Below, in pieces: positions 34,101-48,978 of a stretch of 64,000 bases of DNA (position 1 is the first letter of the stretch; each line of letters opens with the position of its first letter). Under the pieces are notes generated by a model. That model was given only the letters and a program-made list of their open reading frames with translations, did not search any database and was not told the DNA's origin. This DNA is from Cunninghamia lanceolata (Eukaryota > Streptophyta > Pinopsida > Cupressales > Cupressaceae). The position numbers and the translations under genes are program-made. The stretch lies in contig BSBN01000213.1 of assembly GCA_027924645.1 (NCBI GenBank), forward strand, positions 35,962,501-36,026,500. Direction: 5' to 3'.

Positions 34101-34707
34101 AATTGTCTTCCACACATTTTATTTTCTAAGGGGAAATTAACCACTACGAGTGTGAATCAAGTGACAGCTCACTTGGTTTGCTTTTGTAAACCCTATCTAG
34201 GAGGCCTGCTTGGAGACACACCACTCCAAGGGACGACCTCAATCGAGGCTGAATCGAAAGACACCCTCATTGGGAGTTAGAATCTTGTCACTCTTGGCTA
34301 AGCCCCAAAGAACTTTATACCTTTGGGAAGTGAAGGTGAAGGGTGGGTTACCCCTTTCTCCCGGCTATGTGGCAGGATTTCACTTTCAAATTCCTAGTCA
34401 ACCTCATGTAAACATAGCCCAAAACCTAATTGGCCATATCCATTTGACTAGACATTAGGCTTGTTGATATGTCTTCCATGTGTGCTTGCTTAATCATCAC
34501 ATTTCATTTTCTTGCTTATGTGTCTTGCGTGAGTGATTCATGTGTGTATATGCATAATCATTTGTTTGAACATTGCCAAATCAAGCTATGAACACCAAAC
34601 ACATAAACAAATCAATCTAAACACATCATCTAAACATTCCACATCATCATCCAAATCCCTAAGCAAGCACTTGCTAAAAGGACTTAAGACAAACACTTGG
34701 TGACAAC
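31119..34707 (+). other. Element E leader (3.6 kb, non-coding)
   Basis: No long ORF. A cluster of GTAC-containing inverted motifs lies at 31,404-31,470 (GTCCGTACTGTACAGA and neighbours), which could fold. The stretch 32,280-33,200 is rich in GGCAG/CAGTC phrases without clear repeats. The stretch 33,226-33,670 is a T-rich low-complexity tract (TTTAGATTTTAATTTT-like). Short ORFs here look accidental. Confidence 0.6.
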
Positions 34708-37700
34708 ATGTCTACACTAGAGGACCTAGAAATCAAATTCCAAAGATTCCTCCAAAATCTTTATCAAGGATCACAACCCCTCAACCAAGATGCCATTGAA
34801 ATATTACAATTCTTCCTCCAAAGAGCTCAACCCCACGCAAGCCAATCACCTCAACTACAACACTCCATAGCCCAAGTCCAACACCTTTTAGCCACTAGTC
34901 AAGCTCGACAAGTACAACACTCCTTAGCCACTCCATACCAACCTAATCCACTTCATAGCCACATGTCATATCCATCCACTTCATATCAACTTAATCCACC
35001 TATCCACCAAGTCAATACCACATCAACCTATGAACATCCACCTCAAGCTTATCCAATCCCTCATACCACAGTTCCAATGCACTATCAAGCCCATCCACAA
35101 AGCCATCAAATGATATTATAAGAACAACATCCAAGTCCCAATGGCTCTTTGTACATAAATCAAGTAAGTTCAAATACACCTTTTCAACAAGACCACCAAA
35201 CACCATTGATAGATCTAAATCCACCTTTCCAACAAGAATCATATCCAAATCCCAATGGCCCCTTGTACATAAATCAAACAAGACCAAGGTATCCTATGCA
35301 AGATCTAATAACCTTTGACAAGGGAGATACCAATCTAGAGTGGCCACCACCATCCAATCACATGCCATCACATGAGCCAACTAATCCTATCCCAACACCA
35401 CCATGTGATCCCAATCATAGTCCATTGATCCCTTTACCTTCCAAACCACCAATCCCTTCATTACCTTCCTCACCATGTCATTCTAATCGTTCACCAAAGG
35501 ATGTGGCTGAGAGAGTTTTACAAAGGATGCTTGAAGCAAAACTCATTGAACTTCCTAAAGTTAAACCATGTGAGGAAAGTCCATATGATGAACATGATTA
35601 TTGTGCATACCATAGGACCAAAGGCCATAATACAAATCAATGCCCAATATTTATCTCAATTGTCTACAAGGTGTACCCACCTATAATGGGAAATCATGCC
35701 ACATCATCCCCATCTAGTCCAAATCCTAATCCATCCAATCCAATTAGCTCTCAACCTAATCCTCGTCCTAATCCTAATCCAACACCATCTACCATTATCA
35801 TCCATCCATTATATTTCCCATCCACCCATACACTTGCAAAGGATGTGATCCATTGGCTACTAGATAGGAATAAACTACCCCCATGTCAAACACCAATTCA
35901 TGAGCCTACCAAAAAACTTCCAAAGGTCATGTCCAATCCTATAATTTCATCATGTGGTTCACATATCCTTGAGCCTCTTCAAGAGCCTTCCATTAACATA
36001 CCTAGCCCTTTAAGCCCATCATGTGACCTACAAGCCAACAAGTCTATTCAAGAGTCTCCAACCACAAGCCTAAGTCAAGAGCCATCATGCCTTCATGTTG
36101 ATAACTATCAAGAGCCTATCAAATCCACTCAAGAACCTTCCACTTCCATCCAAAGTCAAGAGGTATGTCAAGAGCATAATCTTAAACATGTGGAAATATT
36201 GAACCTTAATCTTAATCAAGATCAAAGCACCTCTAAGTTCCACCTATCCATGACCTACTTATGGGTTGCCCTCAAGCTATTAGCCATCACCATGACCTCA
36301 TTCATGAGCAAATTTATCCCTTTTATAGCCCACTTAATCCTATTTTTGCTCATAGTTATGATCAAGGTTCTAGCTAAGATCATGAAAACCATGATGATTC
36401 ATTTGGCAAAACTTTATCTATCTCATGATCAAGATGATATCTATGATGAAGAACCTATTAAAAAGCACCTTGATTCTATCCATAATCCTATATCTATCCA
36501 TGAGCAAGATATCCACATTGCTCCTAGTCATCCGCCATCCAGCCCTATCCATAATGAGCAAACATCCACTTGTCATGATGAGACACTTGTCCCCCAAGTA
36601 AGCATAAAAGATCAAACAAATAACTTGGATCTTAGTGAATACAATGCTAATCAAGATCCTAATGATCCTCATTCCACATCCACCATCGACTCCACTTCAA
36701 ATCCACCATCATGTCCTATTGGTCTTACCACCCTTATACATGAGTGTTCTTCCTTAGGACAACAACGACCTTTATTGACTTCATCTTCTCCATCCAATAA
36801 GGAATTCAAGTCTAGTGTTCAAACCACATCAAGTCCTATAGTCCATTGCATGCTCCAAAACATGAACTACCAAGGTAAAGGCCTAGGCCTTTATAAACAA
36901 GGTATTTTGGAGCTAAACCATGTCAAAGTTCCTCCATGCTCATATGGCCTTGGATACACACCCCAAGGTAAACAAGCTAAAGATGTTGGTAATCCCTTCA
37001 TGCATCCTAAACCTACCACTTTCCATCATACCCCCCATCATCTACCCAAGACATATGTAGCCATTCCATCTCCATCATCTTATAAATGTCAAAAGCATGT
37101 GACTGTACACTTTCCACCATCCACCTTACCTCCACTTTTACCAACTCCAAATATCCCTTCATCCACCTTTCCACCATTGCTTCCAACACCTAACATACAT
37201 ATCATTCATAAGTATCCTTACATCCATAATCATGACCAACAAAAGCACACATCATTTAAGCATAAAGCTTCCAATCATTCCATCCACTCCACCCACCCCA
37301 TGGGATTCCAAAATAAACAATTGGATGCCTTTACTTATAAAGCTAAAAATCCAACTAAAACTCCTAAGGACCCTCATGCCTTAGGGCATCAATGTGAAAA
37401 GTCTCTAAATCATCCATCTTCTAAGCAAAGAACATTCACAAAGATATCCAAGCCCACACCTCCAAAAGCAAAGCCTAACAACAAAATGGTTTGGGTTCCT
37501 AAGCAAAAAGCTAGCAAAGTGAATGAGGCATCCTCATCCACATCTCAAGAATCCCAACCACCTATATCCATCCAAAAGCCTACTTCCATCCAAAACTTCC
37601 ATCCCCTTCAAAAATTTCACAAGAAAAACAAAAGCACTAAAAATACTAAATCTATGTGGGTTCCTAAATCACTTCATCAACTATCTCCTAAGCAAACATC

Positions 37701-37881
37701 TCCATTGCTTCCTACACCACCATCCAATCAAAAGCTTCAATGTTTATCACGGTCTGTGCAACCGTTGGTCATGATTCCCTTCCACTCCGCAGCACCTCCA
37801 CATAACTACATCTCCCCATCCTTCATCCATTATCCTACATATCTCCCCCATGCTATCCCTATGGCCCATGTTTTGGCATAA
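34708..37881 (+). CDS. Element E gag-related polyprotein with zinc knuckle, hydrophobic segment and G-patch (one TAA)
   Basis: One frame of about 1,057 codons with a single TAA (35,119-35,121, likely from CAA), so two open parts: 137 and 910 codons. The first part is Gln/His/Pro-rich (start LEDLEIKFQRFLQNLYQG). In the 910-residue part: AERVLQRMLEAKLIELPKV and a zinc motif YCAYHRTKGHNTNQC (C152, H155, H160, C165) as in Tat/Ogre gag; a Pro/Ser/Asn-rich region; a hydrophobic segment at about 368-415 (SKFIPFIAHLILFLLIVMIK); and a G-patch at about 568-612 (MLQNMNYQGKGLGLYKQG, GLGYTP). A Pro/His/Lys-rich tail follows. No protease Asp motif or RT is seen. The likely role is RNA packaging for the element. 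Confidence 0.8.
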
Positions 37882-39518
37882 ACTTTTTATCCCTCTTCAT
37901 TCCATAAGCCTATATAATCCACTATCCTCATTCATCTATCCTTGCATCAATCTTGCATAATCCACATCCTAATCCACTATCTACCTAATCCATCTCCCAT
38001 CCACGCAATCCCTTATCAACATCTATGAGCATAATGACATGGTCCATGCGAGGACATCCATCTCTAATGGGACTACCAACATCCATTGAACTAGCCACTT
38101 GAGTCCCTCCTATCCATTACCATGGTGAAAACCTGGCAAACAGGTGCCATGTGTAATTGTCAACACATCTAAAAGCAAAAAAGAAAAATACAAAAAAAAA
38201 AAAAGAAATCAAAATAGTAAAGGAACATTCTCCAATCAAATCAACAAGTTTTTGATCCGAATCTTGTCATGAGCCAAATCACTCATCATCAATCATTATC
38301 AATGGGATATAGCGTTCCCACATCCTTGTGTTGATCTAGGAATATAGTTTTCCCTACAATGACAACACTATCATCATCAATCAAACAATCAATTATTGGT
38401 TTATGACTTGACAAGGGCAATACCTTGTTTGTTTTACATCCTTTGAGCACACTGAGCACACTTGCTTATGCTTAGATTGAGTGGACACTCTAATCATCAC
38501 ACCATCACTATCATCATTCAAAACAATCCAATCATCAAAACAATCAACCTAGCAACAACAAACATCACAACTAAAGCACATCAAGCCAACTATCAAGACA
38601 AATCCTATCAATCATCAGCATCAACACTCAATCACATCAAGCTAGCCATAAGAACAAATCCAATCACTTCAACAAATCCAAAGCAGCTCAATCCACCACA
38701 TATCATCCCATCATCAACATTGCATCAAATCACTTCATCAAACCAAATCAATCTAATCATCCATTTCATCATCTTCAAATCATTCCAAACAATGGTCCAA
38801 ATGTAAGTCATCCTTAATCCATACCAATCAAGTTAATCAATCAAGCCAAGTTATCCAAAGGCAATCCATGGTCTTGATCCTAGCCTTGTTGTAAGCCAAA
38901 TCAATCAACTAGCCAACCAACTCAGCAAACAACCCTGTGTTGATCTAGGGATATAGCTTTCCCCGCAATGACAACACTCTCAACAACAAAACAATCCAAC
39001 ACTTAATCATTGGTTTACAGCTTGACAAGGGCAATACCTTGTTTGTTTTTGAATCATTTGTGCATGCTTGCTTGCTTGATTGCTTATGTATGTTATCATT
39101 TTATCTTGCATTTGTATCAAATCCTTATCAGTCCAGCTAATATTCATATCTTGTGTATGTTGGAATAGCTTTTTGCACTATCCTTTGCATCTAAGGTCAT
39201 ATCATACCTTTTGTGCATTAGGACTTCAATGCTCTAAGTTTACTTCCTCATACATCAGACAAGGTTGTATTACGCTGGGCCACGAGACACAACGTCACCC
39301 TGGATCCTTATACCTTGGTGCATAACGTCTAGTGCTATATCAAACATCATGGTTGCTCACTTTCATTGCAGCATAACGCATATCTATTTCTTCTATCTCT
39401 ACCCTTATCTTTCTTTTTGCAGCCAAGCCATTTCTTTTCGAGAGCATACCTGTGTTTGTCCAACCCACCTATCCTCTCGAGGGGGCATCACCAAGCTCTC
39501 CTTTCTATCATCATCATC

Positions 39519-39549
<31 letters not shown>

Positions 39550-39642
39550 TCCCTATCAATTATCCATACCTTAACTTCTTTGAAATGATGTTACTCGACA
39601 CAAAGCTCATCATCTCAAACATCATCTCAAAGAGGGGCAAAA
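37882..39642 (+). other. Element E 3' region with repeats
   Basis: Non-coding. An imperfect repeat of about 130 bp occurs at 38,319-38,450 and 38,925-39,060; both copies contain GTGTTGATCTAGG, TATAGYTTTCC and TTGACAAGGGCAATACCTTG. Between them is a CAATCA/ATCAAG-rich stretch. A (TCA)n(CAG)n microsatellite lies at 39,508-39,549. The polypurine tract AGAGGGGCAAAA (39,631-39,642) abuts the 3' LTR. Confidence 0.8.
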
Positions 39643-40544
39643 TGTAGACATCCAAATTTGTCCCAACTTTGTCCATGTCCTACAACACCTTGTTAAAACA
39701 TTATCTTAGACAGCTTGTAGCATTTTGTCCTAAATCCCACTCTTAATCCCATTAATTAAATAAATTTTATTTATTTAATTAAAATCCCATCCTCATCTTA
39801 CTTAGCCAATTAATTAAATAAATTTTATTTATTTAATTAATTTCACATGCATAATCCCATTTATCCTATCCCCATCCCAATTAATTAAATAAATTTTATT
39901 TATTTAATTAATTTCCACATCATATCTTATCCCATCCTATTCATTTATCCAATTAATTAAATAAATTTTATTTATTTAATTAATATCCAACTCATATCCC
40001 AACTAATTCAAATATTTTATTTGAATTAACTACTCACCTTTCATCACATTCCAACACTTGTCCAGTCAATCATGTGTTGTATTACAACTTTTATTCAAAT
40101 CCTTCACATGCATAACTAATGGGACCTAATTTTAGTATTTATCTACACAAGCACACCTAAGCCTTATCTTCCCTTGCCACATGTCAATTGACTACAATTT
40201 CTTGTTGTGCAAGGAAACCTAACTTAATCCTAGCCATCCATTGGAACCAAGTCTTTCCTATAAAACAAGCCTCTCTTGAGCCATTAGGGGAGGATTTTCA
40301 GGATTCTTCTTCATGCAACCTCACTCTGCTCAATTTTTATCTCAAGTCCTCATCCATCATCTTCAATCCATCTAGCTTGCATCCTTATCAACGTTATGCT
40401 GCGGAATCGAGCAATCAACACAACAAAGCGATCAATCAATCGAGCTCATCTTGCATCTTCGAGGTATTGAATTATTTGGGTTTAGGTTATGCATTTCAAT
40501 TGTTTGATCATTTCCATTTACAAATCCAAATTTTTCATTATACA
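39643..40544 (+). repeat. Element E 3' LTR
   Basis: 902 bp, the same ends as the 5' LTR, TATA at 40,259-40,265. It is followed by CATTT. Confidence 0.95.
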
Positions 40545-40549
40545 CATTT

Positions 40550-42770
<2,221 letters not shown>

Positions 42771-42773
42771 TAG

Positions 42774-42959
42774 GTGCATGTGTTGCATTGTAGCAAGGTG
42801 CTAAAGTGGATTCCCATGTTTCATGTATGTCAATGGTGCACATTTGTGTGTGCTATGTCTAATAGTGTGTCAAAAAAAATTATTCAACCTTTCTTTGTTG
42901 ACCTAATTTTGGTCATGATAGATGTCTTGAGGACAAGACATGTTCCAAAGGGAGGATGA
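42774..42959 (+). pseudogene. Element F: 3' end of retrotransposon coding region and purine tract
   Basis: The frame ends DVLRTRHVPKGG over TTGAGGACAAGAC and CAAAGGGAGGATGA. This is the usual C-terminal peptide plus polypurine tract seen at the 3' end of many plant gypsy elements. Upstream of about 42,880 nothing coding is recognisable. It directly precedes an LTR-like sequence. Confidence 0.5.
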
Positions 42960-43486
42960 TGTTAGTAGGATAGATCTGACTTTGTAGAAAGCTACATCCA
43001 CAACAAAATAGGGTTGACCACCAACACATCTAAAAGTCACAACATGTACAAGGAGACACATTCCTTTGTGTACTTATATTTAGGTATAAGAAAGGATCAA
43101 AAGAAATAAGATGAAAGAAAAAAGGGTGATATATATGAGATGAGATAACATGATATGTAATAGATGATATAATATCTGATGTAATAAAGAACAATATAGC
43201 ATTATAATGAGAGATAGAAGATTGATATATTGAAAGACGTGTCAAAGTTGTACATAATGAATATAATATAATAAAGGTTTGTTTGGCTAATGAGAAATGT
43301 TTTATGATATATGGTGTGCATGTTAATAGGTGTACATTATAAATTTTAGTTGTTCTTTCCTACCACAACCTTCTGTAACTCACTACATAAGCTGTGATCC
43401 TCCTCTTATCTATAACACTATTGTATAAATACAAAATTCTAGTAGTTTAGGTTTAAACCCCTAATTTGTTCCCATTCCTACCAACA
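42960..43486 (+). repeat. Element F 3' LTR (527 bp)
   Basis: It starts TGTTAGTAGGA and ends TCCTACCAACA, an 11-bp terminal inverted repeat with one mismatch. A TATA box (TATAAATA) is at 43,424-43,431, about 55 bp from the end. No partner LTR is in the window, so the rest of the element is gone or displaced. Confidence 0.65.
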
Positions 43487-46029
43487 TGTGCAACTATTAT
43501 AGGCATAGGGTTGGAGGAAACAACTACATCATTAGGTCCACCAAGTGATAGTTGTAGCAAGTGGAGAGAGTTTTAAGGGTGATAATTATGATGGAAAGGA
43601 GTTGAAGAGTGAGTAGGGGCCAACACCATTGCTCATCCCTTCCACTTATATGACTAATGATTAGATGAGGGTGATTGACCCTTCTTGGTAGCATGGAGAT
43701 CCTCATGAGTATCTCTCTTTTATCTCATTACTTTATCTTCTCTTTAGTATCTAATATTATATATTGTTTATGATACCTAGAATTATCACCATTTATGCTT
43801 TTGTTATGGATTTAAAACTCTCTTTTCTATGTATTTGGTGATGTAGCCATAGCTGATGGATGGAGAGACCTGGTGAGGATTGCATTGCTAGACATCTTTG
43901 GGCCCATCTTATTGGTGCTAAAAATGGTAGGCCCTCTACTCTAGCACCACAACCCAAAGTGAGACAAGGGGAACAAGGTATCTTAGATAGAGAGACACAT
44001 CAAAAAAGAGAGGATGGTTTTGGTCTAGTGCATAAGATTAGGGTAGACCCTCTTCTTCTTCATGCTCTGCAGAACCTAGGAGGGTATTCCCTTGAAGTCT
44101 TAAAAATACAACAATTGGAAAAAGAATTTGAATATCAAGCCCTAATGGCAATCAAGTTTGGACCTCATTAATAACAAATACAAGAAAACATGTAATTGAA
44201 CCCAAAATATAACCATTTATAATCACCAAAGATGAATCCCCTTAAATTACTTAAACACTTACATATTGCAATCTCATCATCATAGCCCTCTAAATATCTA
44301 TCTAAAACAAGCTCACTAAAGATGTACACTTATAAAGCAATGACCTACAAGGGTGATCAATACTCCTACATGCACGAACCTCTAAACATCTCATTCAAGT
44401 ATGAATTCTTTAAGATATGGAAAATATAATAATACTAGTTTGTGCATACATGTAGAGTGGGAAACTAAACTAAAATTTAAAAGAAAAAAAGCTTTGTGAA
44501 AATAAATGATTGAATCCTAAGCTAGTTCACAAGTGCCTAATCTAATAGGAAATGGAGTCACAACATGTGAGAAAGAAAGATGATCATATGGGTTGCAATA
44601 GAATCACAAAACACAAAAATATTTCATATCATACATACTTAGTAATCTAGAGAAAATCAACAATACCCCACATGCAACAAAGAGAGACCATTACAAAAGG
44701 TTTGTAATGCGTTATAATGTTGTGACATTAATCAAATCCTCATTACATTAGGTTAGAATATGTGGAAAGAGAGAACTAGAAACTAGGTTTGAAGATTCTC
44801 TTGAGATATTATAGTCTGTCATGGAGACATATGATCATACAACTACCCATCAGGTGACTATATATTCCTATAGCTCATTCAAATATGATATTTCCCTTAT
44901 AGTGCTACAACTACACTTCATTTGATACCCTAGATACACTTTAAATAACATGGTAGGGAATTGTCTCAGAGACTAACCCTTGCCATATCTTGCAAACTTC
45001 TATTTATAACATTTTAAATTTGCATCATCTTGCAACTTGTCAATATTTCATGAGATTTTCTGCTAGTCAAAAAAATTAAATGCAAGAAAGTACACCAGAT
45101 CCCTCAAAATTTGCATTGAGCCAAGTGCAAGCTGATGGTATGAGCAAAACATGTTTCTCACTTATTGGTAAATAGAATTGTTGCTATGGCATTTCACTAT
45201 TTTAAGCCCAACTCACCCAATGGGCAATAATAAATGCTTACAACCGTTGGAGAAATCATCATAGGACTAAAAAAATTCCTCTTTGCTTGAGAGGGGCAAC
45301 ACCCTTGTTGGATAGGGTTTGTGGGATTTTTGTGTTCTTTAACTGGGAAGCACAAAAGGTAAAAGAAAACTAAAACTAGAATAGAAACTGAGCAACCCTA
45401 GATATGAAGCTTGGAGTCTAGTTTCTCAAGAAAATAAAAGGATATTTCAAATAAGAGAATTAACAAAAATATTTATGCTATTTTTAATTAGATTGTATAG
45501 GAAGCTAATGCAATTGGGTGGAAAAAGGAAATATCACTTGACTTAAGAAAAATGGATATTCCAAGAAGAATCTTTAGATGCAAAGATCGGAAAAAACTAC
45601 CTATTTCACCCAATATTGCATAATGAAATCAAAATGGACAATGGAAGACATATTCGATTCACCATGAAATTAGAGAATGTCTATAGATGTTGTAAACTTG
45701 ATGTAAGAGAAATGAATAACATAAAAGAATCACCATGGCTCACAAACCAAACATGTTTTCTTTTTTATTTTCAAAATTAAGAGTTCAAAGTCTCTTATGT
45801 TTCTATACAATCTTGGTGGAACCAAAAAGAACCCTTTTCAATGATTTGCCTTTATAATATATAGGGAAGAAAAGTAGTTGCTTTCATATAACCATCTAAT
45901 TGCCCTTATGTGAAATTCATAAAACATTTAAAATAATATTATAAATTTTTATAATGAGCATACATATTCAACTCATTAAAATAAATGTTCTTCAAACATA
46001 AGTAAAAATGACTTTATAATAAAATATTA
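43487..46029. other. No recognised feature
   Basis: AT-rich sequence. A 103-codon plus-strand ORF at 43,860-44,171 (LHALQNLGGYSLEVLKIQQL) has no motif I can name; it may be chance or an old gag piece. I see no RNA gene or repeat. Confidence 0.5.
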
Positions 46030-46700
46030 AGTCCCCACTAAAAATTTGCAGATGTACGATTTCCAAGGCATTATGTCAAATAGTTTGGGGTTTTGTCTCC
46101 ACTTCCATATTTTACATACATTTCTACCGTGGAATTTCACATCCACAATGCTTGACCAAATCCCTCTATCCTTTGTGTCTTGATGGATGTTTGTGAAAAA
46201 TAAAAGTGTGTCCTCTTTTATATGGTTGTGAAAACTTGTCCATTGACTGATATGTTAGTTTGTAGAACCTCATAAAATGATGCTATGGCTACTAACTACA
46301 TTTGTTTGAAATTTTATAAAGCTTTTATAGAAAATCTATTTTAAGGTAGATCTTGCAATCATTATAGTCAATGAGAGGACATTTCTTTGAGGCATTTCAT
46401 TAAATAGTTCACGTGCCTTGTCTATGTTTCAACATTTTGCTAGGAAGTTTTTAAGCCTTTTGAACTAAGTTTGATTCATGTATATTTATGGATACTACAT
46501 CCCATGAGATTATCTCTTCCTTTGAGGTGTTATATCAACCATTCATGCACCTTCTCTATTGTCTATGTTTTATAGTCATCATTCACATTGTAGTAGAAAG
46601 TTTTTTATTTAAATACTTTACCTTCACTAATTCACCAAAATTGAGTCATTACTTTTATCATTTGAATATGATCTCTTGTACTAGATGAAATCATTCATTA
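46030..46700 (-). pseudogene. Pentatricopeptide-repeat (PPR) pseudogene fragment
   Basis: On the minus strand three PPR-like units can be read with frameshifts: around 46,560-46,490 EEIISWDVVSINIHES; around 46,440-46,320 NIDKARELFNEMPQRNV and LSLTIMIARS; and around 46,095-46,045 MYVKYGSGDKTP changing phase into KLFDIMPWKSY. The A.ELF..MP.RN / SW..MI pattern is the PLS-class repeat of plant organelle RNA-binding proteins. No intact frame or start remains. A PPR protein would bind organelle RNA for editing or processing. This copy is dead. Confidence 0.65.
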
Positions 46701-47439
46701 CAAGTGTATCCAATGTCTCTACGTAACATTGTGAAGTTGAGATATGGCATATGAAACTCATATTTTATCACACATCATCTATTGAGTGGTCTTTGCTTTA
46801 GAAGCAATAACGACAACCCTTCTACTTTTTTATATAGGAATTGTGTGAGTTGGTTGTTCCCATTATGTTCTCTCATAAGAAATTGAATTACTTGTTTGAG
46901 TTGATCCAATTTCATCTAACCACTGATCCAATTTCATCTAACCACTAATAGTATATGGAAATCATGAGCTCCTAATCAAAGGAAGTAAGATTTTGTGTTC
47001 TATAATGATAGAAAAGCTCAAGTTCCCACTTTATATGTTTCAATGGATATGAAATATCTAGCTTTGAAGACTTTTTTTCTCACAAGTTGTTGAGGGGTGA
47101 GTGTTCAATGTAAATGAGGTGATCAAGTACTACTAGGGTACAAAAAAATGGCTTCAACACTTGAAGGAATTGTGAAAACTAATGAAAATACTAAAACATG
47201 TTATATTGACTTGAAACTTTTTAAGGTCTTTTCAAAAAAACCTTTTTATGCACATGTGTTGACATTTCAAGAGGTTCTCATGTACATCAAGACTATTGAC
47301 ATATTTTATTCATTAGATTTTCTAAAGTATTTTCAATGAATCCATTTTAATGTGTTTCAACCTTTTGGGAGATTGTGAAAACCATTAAAATGATTGATGA
47401 CTTCCTTGATAAATCCAAATGGTGATACCCAATCAATCC
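46701..47439. other. No clear gene; possible flank of the PPR relic
   Basis: A 22-bp direct repeat (phrase TGATCCAATTTCATCTAACC) occurs at 46,901-46,945. A 63-codon ORF at 47,148-47,339 is unconvincing. Nothing else is seen. Confidence 0.45.
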
Positions 47440-48978
47440 CTTGTATCTAAAGATGCATCAGAAGCTATTGATGCACTAGATAACTCACCAATCTCAAAGT
47501 TAGGATGAACATTACTTTGTAGTAAATTTGAACATTTTGGTTTTAAGGGCTTCTTAGTCTCTTCATCTTCATCACTTGAGTCAAAGAAGTTGTCCATCAA
47601 GGATTCCTAGTGTATGTAATGGATGAGGCTCTTGATGAGTAAGTTCTGAAAATCATCTTCCCTCTTATGGAAATATGTGTATCCATAACTCACTACATAG
47701 TGAAACATGTTAAGCTCCTTTGGAACAATGCATTTCACATAGAACCATTCTTATACAATAACTATAGTTATTAGAAGATATTTGACACACACAAACATGA
47801 TAATAGAATGAATTGTAGATATGTGGGTGGCAATATGAGAAAAAATGGGTGAAACTCCTTGGGAAAGGTTTATGTAAACCAAACCATTATGAGGAACCTA
47901 TACAATCCCAAGGCTAGGACTAGAGCCAAGGATATATTCCACTAGTGCCTTGCTTTGCAACTCATTCTCATACCTCTTTATGGTCCCATAATTCCACACA
48001 TACATAACAACCAGGAAGGTTCTAGCTATAACCAAAGGAGTCCAACCACCTTGACCTACTTTGAAAAATAATACCATGAAAAAAACAATCTCTATTAGCA
48101 AAAAGGTTACTGTAAAGATTATCACGACCAACAAATTACTTTGCTAAACAATGAGCATGATAACTAACATAAAAATTGTGGTGAGCAATATCACAACAAC
48201 AACAACAACAATGTCATAAGCATGCCCAATTTGAGTGGTATTCTTGAATCTAGTAGTTATCACTAAACAAAGTATCATCAAGATCCAATTGATTTTAGCA
48301 ATGCAAATTTATCTTGTCCAAAAACTATTTTGATGTATGGACCACCTTAACAATAGGAAAACAACCAAAAGCCACTGATTGCTTGATAATTGCAAATGCT
48401 ATAGATATTATTATTTGACTTGCAATAATAGCCACAACATTTGCAATGGAAAAAAAGTAGTCAATATATAACATCTAGAATGGACCTATAAAAGGTTTCC
48501 AATACATCGTTTGGGTGTTTTGTGAGATATGCCACTTGCCCAGTGTAAGTCAATAGCATGCAATGAAAGACAACCATAATAAATTTGATCTACATAAACA
48601 GTGAAGAAAAATGACCCAAGTCTATAAACAAAGCTTCAGTTCCTATTATGCTAAGTGTAATCCCTCCAAGAAAAACCCACTTATGTTTCTTTCCCCTCCT
48701 AAAAAACTCTAGAATGTAGTAAGGGGAGAAGGCCTTAAGAACTTTGGTTTATGTTTACATATATATTGTAAATTCCAATGGTAATGATGGAAGGAAACCA
48801 AATCAAAATGACAAGAGAAAATATCCATCCAACTCTATCAATACCATGCTTCTACAAGGTGAATAAACCCACTAGGATTACTAGGGCAACTACAACTACA
48901 ATATCATTACTCACCCCAGGATGTTCAACTTTGATGCCACCTAGAGATGATAGAAATTCAATTTTATATTGGCTATAG
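47440..48978 (-). pseudogene. HAK/KUP/KT potassium transporter pseudogene, C-terminal two thirds
   Basis: Reading down from 48,978, the minus strand encodes a K+ transporter with frameshifts and stops: [98 protein letters not shown], then the open part 48,134-47,898 with VGQGGWTPLVIARTFLVVMY and SKALVEYILGSSPSLGIV. A C-terminal tail follows (KREDDFQNLLIKSL, FDSSDEDEETKK). These match the family's membrane core and cytosolic tail. I see no intron over 1.5 kb, which hints at a processed copy. The 5' side is cut by the copia element G. Confidence 0.87.
48974..48978. other. Target-site duplication of element G
   Basis: TATAG, repeated exactly at 63,860-63,864. Confidence 0.93.

Larger units (their letters stand above)
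30196..40544 (+). mobile_element. Element E: complete non-autonomous LTR retrotransposon (Tat-related)
   Basis: Two LTRs (30,196-31,096 and 39,643-40,544) are flanked by perfect CATTT duplications. A primer site follows the first and a purine tract (AGAGGGGCAAAA) precedes the second. The LTRs differ at about 14 positions in 901 bases plus one indel, so this is the youngest datable insertion here. The interior (8.5 kb) has a 3.6-kb leader, one long ORF and a 1.8-kb 3' region, and no RT, RNase H or integrase. The ORF carries Tat-type gag and G-patch motifs. The element must borrow polymerase and integrase, probably from a Tat/Ogre relative. Confidence 0.93.

Noticed and set aside
39508..39588. 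Ser/Ala homopolymer-coding ORFs
   Set aside because: They translate the (TCA)n(CAG)n microsatellite near the 3' end of element E, after the main ORF has ended.
43860..44171. 103-codon ORF as a real gene
   Set aside because: No recognisable domain, no neighbours in frame, and AT-rich decayed surroundings; left as unassigned sequence.
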